Position numbers and translations under genes: made by a program
Assembly: GCA_033961575.1 (NCBI GenBank)
Contig: CM066735.1
Span: forward strand, 31,019,501 to 31,083,500
Direction of reading: 5' to 3'
DNA: 64,000 nt
From: Aselliscus stoliczkanus
Lineage: Eukaryota; Chordata; Mammalia; Chiroptera; Hipposideridae
In this document: positions 55,167-64,000 of the stretch, in pieces
How positions within the stretch are numbered: position 1 is the stretch's first letter
Layout of the letters: every line of letters begins with the position of its first letter
Notes under the pieces: generated by a model
The model's input: only the letters and a program-made list of their open reading frames with translations
Told to the model about the DNA's origin: nothing
The model's database searches: none

Positions 55167-56929
55167 CATTTGACTCTTGAACAACATGGGTTTGAACTGT
55201 GGAGTTCTACTTATATGTGGAGTCTTTTTTCAATAAATGCATTCATTGGAAATTTTTTTGGAGATTGCAGCAATTTGAAAAATCTCGCAGATGAACCATG
55301 CAGCCTAGAATATTGAAAAAAATTAAGAAAATTTAGGTATATCATGAATGCAAAAGGTATATGTAGATACTAGTCTATTTTATTATTTGCTACCATAAAA
55401 TTCAACAGAGCCAATCAAGGAAACCTTGAAAGAGGTTGTGGATATTGCAAAAAAAGGTGGTGGTGGAAGTGAAGGGTTTCAATACATGGATCTTAGAGAA
55501 ATTCAAGATCTCATAAATACTACACCTGAATAATTAACAGAAGACAACGTGATGGAGATGAGTGCTTCTGAAGTGTGCCAGATGATAAAGAAGAAGGTGT
55601 AGAAGGAGTGCCAATAAACAAATTGACCTGAGGGAATCTGGCAAGGGTTCTGATTATTTAAGACTGCTTTTGGCTTCTTTTACACGATGGACCCCTTTAT
55701 GATACAGGCACTGAAACTAAAGTAAATGGTGGAAGAAGGATCGCTGCTGTACAGACATTTTTAGAAAAACGAAAAAGCAAGTCAGACAGAAATTATGAAG
55801 TATTTCCATACAGTTACATTAAATATGCCTGCCTGTGTTGCCTCCCCTTCCTCCCCCTTCTCCTTTATCTGCTGCTGCTGAGATGGCAGGACCCACCCTC
55901 CCTCATCCTCCTCTTCCCCAGCCTACTCAGTGTGAAGACAGTAAGGATGAAGACCTTTATGGTGATCTACTTCCACTCAGTGAATAGTAAATAATCATCA
56001 TGCTATACAGTTAATAAACTTATATGTGTATACGTATGTGTGTGAGTGTCTTCATGCAAGAACTGTATGAGGTTTGTTGTGTCGTCATCATCAACTATTC
56101 ATCATGTGCAAGGCTTGTGTGGACGTAGATAGCATATTACATAGGCATAAAGTGCGTGATATTTACTATAACATTAATAATGCACTAGTTTTCTTACTGT
56201 TTTATAACAGTTTACAAAGAGTTACATGACTGTACAATATACCTTTCTCATAATTGGAGAAACTGTGTATCCGTCTATCATCACAGGCGAGTGTTTTTTT
56301 TTAAGTAACAATGCTTCCAAAACTGTATTACGAGTATGATTGTAGTACTGTATGCCATAAAACTTTATTATGATTCATTTTTTTAGTGTGTAGCCTAGGT
56401 GACCATGAAGCAATTTTATTAATTACACTAGACTACCATAAAGCAATCATATTGCTGTTTCTTTGTTGTCAATGCATGAGTTGTTATGCCTGTAAATAAA
56501 TATGAATTTATTTTTCACTTTAAATTATTATGTTTGATGTCTTGTGTTAGTAATATGTATTGTATAACACCTACAGTGTTTTCTATCATATAAGACGATA
56601 TTGATGTAGGTAATGACAGATGATTCATCTTGTAAACAATGTAAACTTATGGTACCAATAAATATAGTACAATAGTGTAAATGAATTTTCTCTTCTTTTT
56701 TATTTTCTTAACATTTTTTTTCTCTAGCTGACTTTATTGTAAGAATACAGTATATAATATATATAACAGACACAATATGTGTTAATCAGCTGTTAAGTTA
56801 TTGGTATGGCTTCCAGTCAATAGTAGGGTGTTAGTAGTGAAGTGTTTGGAGAGTCAAAATTTATATGTGGATTTTTGACTATGCAAAGGGGCAGCGCCCC
56901 TCACCTCGATGTTGTTCAACAGTCAACTG
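55167..56929 (+). mobile_element. Tigger-type (pogo) DNA transposon with decayed transposase
   Basis: Inverted ends: left 'catttgactcttgaacaaca' and right 'gttgttcaacagtcaactg' in inverse. TA is on both sides (55165-55166 and 56930-56931). About 55420-55990 carries the remains of a transposase C-terminus, for example EPIKETLKEVVDIAKKGGGG and SEGFQYMDLREIQDLINTTP, followed by stops and frameshifts. The element is old and inactive. It is independent of DDX60. Confidence 0.85.
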
Positions 56930-57790
56930 TAATCATTTTTCTTCCCCTCAATTACTGTTCTAAATATAATCTATTTTTGACCCTACTCTTGAACAAAACA
57001 TTTCATTCTCAGAGCAAAAGAACTGCTCTGTCGTGCTACCTGGGTGTCTTACTTAAAGATGATCTTTTGTGCAACATCATTTATACATAGATTACATAGG
57101 TTTAGAGAAACACCTGCGGCCCATTTTGTCTGGAAATAGAACACTCTGCACTCTGGAGCAGATCCATCATTGATGTGCCATGTTAGTGATCTCTACTCTA
57201 TTTGGCTAAATCCATTTTCATTATTTAAAAACATGTACTGCAATGAGATCTGAAAACCAAGACACATAGAAACCAAAATGGTTTCTACTGTTCCTTGTCT
57301 CTACTAAAAATAATGATACAAAATACTAATATATTATCACTGTTTCTACTTCCTACTTGTAGTGTTGTAAATCTAATGGAAACATGAAGATTTTCCCACA
57401 TGACTTAGCCAATCTGGCTTCCTAATTTTTAGGAAGAATATAAGATTTAGTTTTTGCAATTTGGAATTCTCCTAAAAGAGGCAATTATACCTATATTCTT
57501 TGAGGAGGCTCTAATGAGTAGCTTCCTTTTTTATTTTTAGCAACAACTTTAGAGTACCTTAGAAGAATTTGTAAACAGTGAGTTTGCATAGGAACTCTGA
57601 AAGCATTTTATGTTGTATTTGTTGGAATAATGTTAAGTCTTTCTTTCTGAGATACATAATACAGAGATCCTGGTGAGATTCACTGGAGAATTATTATTGC
57701 CACCATAATTCCCAAATTTTCTAAGACAGGGAAAAATCATATTGATATTGGGATTATAAAGGATCTTCTGGAAGACCCATTTATTTAAAA
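56930..57790. other. Intergenic, no gene or clear repeat
   Basis: AT-rich sequence of unknown origin. Nothing recognisable on either strand. Confidence 0.4.
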
Positions 57791-58540
57791 AAAATTATTT
57801 TGAGAAAATCATGAATCCATATGCTGTTTTAAGAAATAATACATGCACATGTATATCATAAATTAATTTACAATAAAGGAGCCAAGAATATATGTGTATG
57901 ATGGGGAAAGGGCATCCTCTTTGATAAATGCTGTTGGAAAAATTGAAGCATACATACAAACAATGAAACTGGACCTCTGTCTTAAACTATACACAAAAAA
58001 TGAAGCTAAATTGAATCAAAGAATTGAATGTAAATTGAATGGACTCATAAAATGCCTAGAGAAAAACAGGTGGTAAATGCCTTGACATTGGACTTGTCGG
58101 TGGTTTTTTTGGATTTGACATTGAAAACAAAACAACAAAATCAAAAATCAAAATAAACCAGTGGGATTGTATCAAACTAAAAAGCTTCTGCACAGCAAAG
58201 GAAATATCAAAATGAAAAGGCAACCTATTGAATGGGAAGCAATATTTGCCAATTCATATATCTGATAACAGGTTAATATCCAAAATATATAAACAACTCA
58301 TACAACTCAATAACAAATAAATAACAACAAAAACTAATGATAAACTGATTAAGAAGTGGACAGAGGATCTGCATAAACATTTTTCAGAGAAGACACACAG
58401 ATAGCCAACATGTACGTGAAAAGATGCTCAACATCACTAATCATCAGGAAAATGCAAATAAAAACCAAAAACCCCCAACTGTTAGAATGGCTATTATCAA
58501 AAACAAGATTACAAATGTTGTCAAGGATGTGGAAATCCTT

Positions 58541-58640
58541 TTTTTTTCTTTTATTGTGAAATAAACATTTTTTTAAAAAAAATTAGCTTTAGGTGTATAA
58601 CACAGTGCAATAGTTATACATATCTATTACATTTCCTTTG
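58541..58640 (-). mobile_element. 100-bp L1 3' end insertion, antisense
   Basis: A T-run then 'gctttaggtgtataacacag'. The target duplication 'aaggatgtggaaatcctt' is at 58523-58540 and (one change) 58641-58658. It is a very severely truncated L1. Confidence 0.85.
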
Positions 58641-58920
58641 AAGGATGTGGAAATTCTTATTCACGGTTGGTGGGAATGTAAATTGGTACAGCCACTATGG
58701 AAAACAATATGGAGTTTACTCAAAAAATTAAAACTAGAACCACCATATAGTCCAGCAATCCCACTTTGAGTATTTATCTGAAGGAAACAAAACCACTAAT
58801 TTGAAAAGATATCTGCACTTCTATGTTCATTGAAGCATTATTTACAATAACAAAGACATGGAAGCAACCTATGTTCCACTGGTGGATGAATGTATAAAGA
58901 ATATATGTGCATGTGTGTGT

Positions 58921-58921
<1 letters not shown>

Positions 58922-58957
<36 letters not shown>
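58922..58957. repeat. (AC)n microsatellite
   Basis: Seventeen AC units directly before the fold-back element. Confidence 0.95.
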
Positions 58958-58958
<1 letters not shown>

Positions 58959-58960
<2 letters not shown>

Positions 58961-59310
58961 GGTGCCAAAAAATATATACACATTTTAAGAAAGGAAAACT
59001 ATTAAACTCTTAAAATTGTGATACTCAATATATAGCAATAACGAAAGATGAATACAAGTCATATGTGTACATGCATAAATACCAGGGGTGCCAAAAAAAT
59101 GTATACAAGTGGACACTTTGGTCGACGTTGTTCAAGCGGTAGTTCGTTGTAATCAGAAGTGTCTGGATGCTGATAACCCATTTAAGCACCCCTTGTAATT
59201 GCAGAAGTCAAACGTGACTTGTATTCATCTTTTGTTATTGGTATATATCTAGTATTACAATTTTAATACGGTTTTCCTTTCTTAAAATGTGTATACTTTT
59301 TTTGCACCCT
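58959..59310. mobile_element. Fold-back Tc1/mariner-like MITE, 352 bp
   Basis: Long inverted repeats of ~100 bp: left 'agggtgccaaaaaatatata' ... 'aagatgaatacaagtcat', right 'gacttgtattcatcttttgt' ... 'gtatactttttttgcaccct'. Between them is ~115 bp that starts with another copy of the terminal 25 bp ('aggggtgccaaaaaaatgta') but then differs. The target TA is not clear on either side. No coding capacity. The superfamily is inferred from the terminal style. Confidence 0.75.
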
Positions 59311-59869
59311 TTTAATGTATGTATATACTTATATTTGTATATATATTTATGTTATATATATTTATATATATGCATTATTTGGCCATATGAAAGAATAAAA
59401 CCTTGCCATTTGTGTGACCGTTGATGGACCTTGAGGGCATTATGCTAAGTGAACTAAGACAGACAAAGACAAAGACCACATGATCTTACTTATATATGGA
59501 ATCTAAATTTTAAAAAAAATTGAATATATAGATGTGGAGAATTGATTGGTAGATGCCAGAGGCAGAAGGTTGCTGTTGTGTGAACAAGTAAAGGGAGTAA
59601 AAAGGTACAAACTTGCACTTATAAAATAAAGGTCATGAGATATAATGTATAATGTGGTTAATTATACTGTATTGCATATTTGAAAGTTGTTATGACAGTA
59701 AGTCTAAACGTTTTAATCACAAGAAAAATTTTAACTATGTGTGGTGATGGATGTTAAGTAGACTTATTGTGGTGATCAGTTCACAATATATACAAATATT
59801 GAATCATTGTGTTATATACCTGAAAGCAATATGACAATCACACCCTAATGAAAAAATAATTTAAAAAAA

Positions 59870-60850
59870 CAATGCAGTGAGATCCCATATAGCCATTACC
59901 AAGTTTCCTGGATGGTAACACTTTGCATCATTATCGTGTAGTACAATATCAGAACCCAAAGTTGATATAAATATAATGTATTCAGATTTCATCAGTTATA
60001 CATGCATTCATTAATGTATGAGTATGTACTTCTATGAAGTTTTACTGCATGTGGTTTGCATACCTACCATCATAGTCAAGATATAGAATAATTCCATTAC
60101 CATAAAGAACCCTCTTAGTGTCTTTTTATAACCACCTCCCTGTCACTCTCTCCTGCCTCCGCATTTCCCCTTGTTATGTGATTCCACATCCTACCCTCAC
60201 TTCCACCCCTAGGCTGTCCCTAAGCTCTGGCAACCACTGGCTGTTACTATTTCTGTAATTTTTTCATTTCAACATCTATATAAATGGAATTATACAGTAT
60301 GTAGTCTTTTGATATTAGCTTTTTTCACTAAACATTCTCTTGAGAGCCTTCTAAGTTGTGGCATTATCAATGGTGTGTTCCTTTTTATTGCTCAATGGTT
60401 TCCCCGGTATGGATGTAGCACAGTTTTTTTTAACCATTCAACCATTGAAGGACGTTTGGATTGTTTCTAGTTTTTAGCTATTAGAAGTGAAGCTGCTATT
60501 AATATTTATATTTCCTCTGTTTCTTGCTTTTTTTTTCTTTTTTGTTTCTTGCTTTTATGTGAATTACCTGAAAACTTTTGGATTCCATCCTGATTTATTT
60601 ATAGTGTGTCTTGAGTATGTCATTTTTGTATAGTTTTATTGGTGGTTGCAATGTAGCTTATAACAGTCTACTGGTATCAAGGTTTTGCCACTCTATTTTT
60701 ACTTTTGTTCTGTTACCCTCCCTCTTTTAAAATATAATTGTCTTAAGTACTTTTTCCACATATGTTGAGCACCACATCAGATGATACTAATTTTTTTTTT
60801 ACTTCAACCATCAGATATAATTTAAGAATCTCGCAAGAAGAATATATTTA
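59870..60850 (-). mobile_element. Old L1 3' part, antisense (about 59990-60530)
   Basis: 'atggaattatacagtatgta' and 'caaccattgaaggacgtttg' are antisense ORF2-end sequence of an old L1. The ends are not clear. The rest is T-rich with no recognised element. Confidence 0.6.
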
Positions 60851-60854
60851 ACCC

Positions 60855-62110
60855 TGTTTTTTAAATTAATTTTTATTAAATTTATTGGGGTGACATTTGT
60901 TAGTGAAATTATGTGGGTTTCAAGTGTACATTTCTGTAATACATCATCTATTTGTTGCATTCTGTGTTGACCAGCCAGAGTCAGTTCTCCTTCCATCACC
61001 ATATATTTGACCCCCCCTTTACTGTCTTCTATCACCTACCCACCCCCTCTCTTACCCTCTGGTGATCACTAAACTATTGTCTCTGTCTATGAGCTTTTAT
61101 TTGTTTTGTTCTTTTGTTGCTCTCAATTTTATATCACATATATGAGTGAAGTCATATGGCTCTTGACTTTATCTATTTGACTTATTACACTTAGCATGAT
61201 TTAAAGATCTATCCATGTGTCACAAATGAGGGTATTTCACCTTTTCTTATGGCTGAGTAATATTCCATTGTATATCTTTTTTATCCAACCATCTATCGAA
61301 AGCCTCTTTTGTTGTTTCCATGTCTTGGCCACCATGAATACTCTGTTTTTATCCATTGTGATTTTCTTTCTGAAGATCCAAGTTTTCTTTTAGAATCCTT
61401 TTCTTTTACAATCCTTTTCTTTTCTAGTCCTCCTGGTTAGAGAACTTCCTTCACTCATTCTTGAAGGATAGGTTTGCTAGTGACAAATTCTCTAATTTTT
61501 CTTCAATGGATGATTTTTAATTTTTTTAAATTCCTAACGAATATTTTCACTGGACATAGAATTTATAATTAACAGATTATTAAAAATTTCTTTAAAAATG
61601 TGCCACTTCTGGCCTCCATGGTTTCAGATGAGAAATACACTGTCATATGAATTGCTGTTCTGCTCTTGGTTATGTATTGTTCTTTTCTGTCTGCTTTCAA
61701 GATTTTTTCTTTGTCTTTAGTTTTCAGAAGTTTAATTATGGTGTTTTCTTTTGCAATGTCTTTTTTGGTGGGGTTCATGTAACTTTTTCATGTAGCATAT
61801 TCAGGAATATGTCTTTTACTAACATTGGGAAGCTTTCAGCTATTATTTCTTTGAGTGTCTTTATAGCCCCACCCTTTATTCCTCTCCTTCTGAAACTCCA
61901 GTGATAATAAATGAATATTAACTTCTTCGTATTGTCCCCAGGTCCCTAAAACTCTGTTTATTTCTTTTTCAGTCCACTTTCTATCTTTTACTCAGATTGG
62001 TAAATTCTATTGATCTGTTCTCAAGTTCACTGATTCCATCCTATGTCAGCTCTCTTCAACCACTGAATTCATCCACAATTTAAAAAAACTGTTACTTTAT
62101 TTTTTCATTC
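60855..62110 (-). mobile_element. L1 pieces, antisense: 3' end (60855-61340) and internal part (61340-62110)
   Basis: 'attggggtgacatttgttag' starts a 3'UTR-type antisense end that continues into ORF2 C-terminal sequence to ~61340. Then comes antisense L1 from the ORF1 C-terminal/inter-ORF region ('ttgaaggataggtttgctag'), comparable to 17240-17420. The two parts are non-adjacent in L1, so either a deletion or two insertions. Confidence 0.65.
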
Positions 62111-63590
62111 TATAACTCCCGTTTCATTCTTTTTATTGTAGGGAAAGTAGTGTTTTATCAATACATTTTATGTAAAACCGAATAAGCTCTTGTTATTGCC
62201 AATATGAAACCCATTCTAACTTCCTACTTTATTAATAGATTGATAATGCTTGCTCGCTCCAGACGTCTTTGTGATGCTGAAGTTGATAATGAGCCTGTAT
62301 TGTAGCTACTGCTGCTGAATGATGTTCAACAAAGAAACAAGCAAACAAACAAACAAAAAAATGCAGAATCTTTCATTGCAGTGACTTGCTCTCTTGACAC
62401 AATTCTACCTGGATATTTTAGTCTCTTAGGGAAGAATGTATAACCATGCATTAGCCCTGGCTGATTTTGTGCAGATTGGATGTTGGTTGGTTAACACTGA
62501 GGCTAAAATAAAACTCAGTTTTGCACATGGTATATTTAGCTAGCATTGTTTTGTTTGTTTTCTTTTTGCTAGACTCATAATAAATATTTCATTTTTAAAT
62601 TTTACTTTATGGTATTTCTCATAGCCTCTGAGCCACACGCTGGCTTTTATTCTCCTTAAGAGTACTAAAGTCCTATTGACATAGCCTCCTCAGGTCTCTC
62701 AAATTTATATTCTATTTCTATCCACCATTCCTGCCCAGGTCCATGTATTGAATTATTAGAATACATTTAATAATTTACATTTCAAGTTCTTTCCTTCTGA
62801 ATAAGCCTGTATATCACTGTCCAATAAAGCTTCCTAAACCATCATTCTTTCTTTCTATCCTTCCTTCCTCCCTCCCTTCTTTCCTTTCTCCCTTCCCCTC
62901 CTGCCTTGGTTGGATTTGGAGCCTTCCTACAGGGGAGGAGTGTTTCTCAATGGGCTCCTCCTGCTGTCTGAAATCAAATCCCCTTATTCTGATTGTATGC
63001 TCATGAAGGAAACTAACATTCTATCAACACTGACCACAAATATCATAATGAAAAACTTCTATTTATTAAGTATGTATTAAGTGCTAGATACTTTATATAA
63101 TATAATTTTATAATAAACTGAGTGATAATAAATCTCATAGAGTTTTGTCACTGTGTCAAGTACTTTACAGAAATTATTTTTTAATTCTCAAACAACCTAG
63201 CAAAGAAGTTGTCATCCTTGTTGTAAAGATAATAAAAAAAAAAGACTCAGAAGGGCTCACGGGACATGATGTGTACCCAGATCTGTCTGGCTCCAAATCT
63301 TTTTCTTTTTATTACAAAACACTGTTTCAGATACAGGGTATTATGTAATGTAATCCCCCAAAGAGGATGACATTATTCAGTTTTGGGGCTGAAGAAGCAG
63401 GTTAGAAACATTTAGGAAATGGTTGAAAAAAGATGTAAATCTATTTTGTAGGGGCTTTAAAAACTTTTATTTCTTTATATCTTACTGGATAAGGTTTGCT
63501 ATTATTTTATTTAGGATTTTTTTCCTCCAGATATATTATTTAGGATTTTTACATCTATGTAAATTAATGACATAGACATGAAATTTTCCT
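62110..63590. other. Intergenic, with a TTCC-rich tract and an old MIR
   Basis: 62845-62905 is a (TTCC)n-like tract. 63060-63330 is a decayed antisense MIR ('agtgctagatactttatata', 'agactcagaagggctcacgg'). No gene is recognised. Confidence 0.6.
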
Positions 63591-63596
63591 TCCCCA

Positions 63597-63804
63597 TGTC
63601 TGATTTTTTGATGGCAAGGTTATTTTAGAGTCAAAAGTAAATTGGGGAGCATCCTTTCTTTTTCACTTATCTTCTATTTATGAATTGTTTGATTTTTTGA
63701 TGTCTGATTTTTTGATGGCAAGGTTATTTTAGAGTCAAAAGTAAATTGGGGAGCATCCTTTCTTTTTCACTTATCTTCTATTTATGAATTGTTTGATGAC
63801 ATTG
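63597..63804. repeat. 104-bp tandem duplication
   Basis: The unit starting 'tgtctgattttttgatggca' at 63597 recurs at 63701. The two are nearly identical over ~95 bp and end 'tatttatgaattgtttga'. Recent, since few differences are seen. Confidence 0.95.
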
Positions 63805-64000
63805 AAATAACATGTCCCTTGAATGCTGCCATTTTGGAAGAAAGGAACGGGGTAAATTGTAAATGTTCAGGTATAGGCCTATGAAGGATTTTTATTTCTT
63901 CTTTAGTTGGTTTGGCACATTATAAGAAAATTTCCATTTTATCTAAATATTTAAATTTCTCATTAATATTGTTGTTGATAGTATTTTTTTCTAATTTTTA

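Larger units (their letters stand above)
57790..59860 (+). mobile_element. Old L1 ORF2 3' part and 3'UTR, sense, interrupted twice
   Basis: 'aaaagcttctgcacagcaaa', 'ttgggaatgtaaattggtac'-like 'ggtgggaatgtaaattggta', and 'gctaagtgaactaagacaga' are conserved ORF2-end and 3'UTR pieces in order. A small L1 3' end (58541-58640) and a fold-back element (58959-59310) are inserted in it. No intact frame remains. Confidence 0.8.

Noticed and set aside
1..64000. CRISPR-like arrays, bacterial operons, tRNA or rRNA genes
   Set aside because: None seen. The repeated tRNA-like tracts are SINEs with target duplications, not functional tRNA genes.
54000..64000. A second gene downstream of DDX60
   Set aside because: All longer open frames there belong to L1, Tigger or simple repeats; no exon with conserved protein motifs was seen on either strand.

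Overview
The window is vertebrate, and almost certainly mammalian, nuclear DNA. It has split genes with GT-AG introns, MIR/L1/Tigger-type interspersed repeats, long (CA)n/(TA)n microsatellites and no bacterial operon structure. Several tRNA-derived SINEs with heads beginning GGCCGGCC.AGTGGCGC, together with mariner-type DNA transposons, suggest a bat, possibly of the horseshoe-bat lineage. That lineage call is an inference from repeat style, not a database match.

One real cellular gene is present, on the + strand: the 3' half of DDX60 (or its paralogue DDX60L), an interferon-inducible Ski2-like DExD/H-box RNA helicase. I assemble 19 coding exons from 3900 to 53328. Every junction is GT-AG and the phases chain without a break. 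The summed length is 2469 nt, giving 822 codons plus stop. The first exon begins inside helicase motif II (the DE of DEVH lies upstream of the window). The following exons give motif III (SAT), the second RecA domain with motifs V and VI, and the C-terminal domain. The stop is at 53326-53328, followed by a ~630-nt 3'UTR with AATAAA at 53935.

Layout: 1-3838 is the 5' part of a minus-strand L1 carrying a SINE and probably an LTR fragment. 3900-12013 holds exons 1-6. 12014-22802 is a 10.8-kb intron filled mostly by a second, near full-length but broken minus-strand L1. 22803-38696 holds exons 7-14 with SINEs and microsatellites between them. 38697-46633 is an 8-kb intron that is a nest of insertions: an old L1, a dead mariner, a twin-primed inverted L1, a class II-type LTR and a small retrocopy. 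46634-53328 holds exons 15-19, with a 79-bp mariner MITE in one intron. 53961-64000 is intergenic and made largely of L1 pieces, a complete Tigger element, a fold-back MITE and simple repeats.

I found no evidence for an unknown gene system. The most interesting points are structural: a possible relic of a duplicated DDX60 exon (5908-6050), a twin-primed L1 whose end was hit by an LTR, a mariner/MITE pair, modular SINEs with shuffled heads and tails, an L1 5' end only ~60 bp before a DDX60 exon, and an unusual GTCAGC splice donor.
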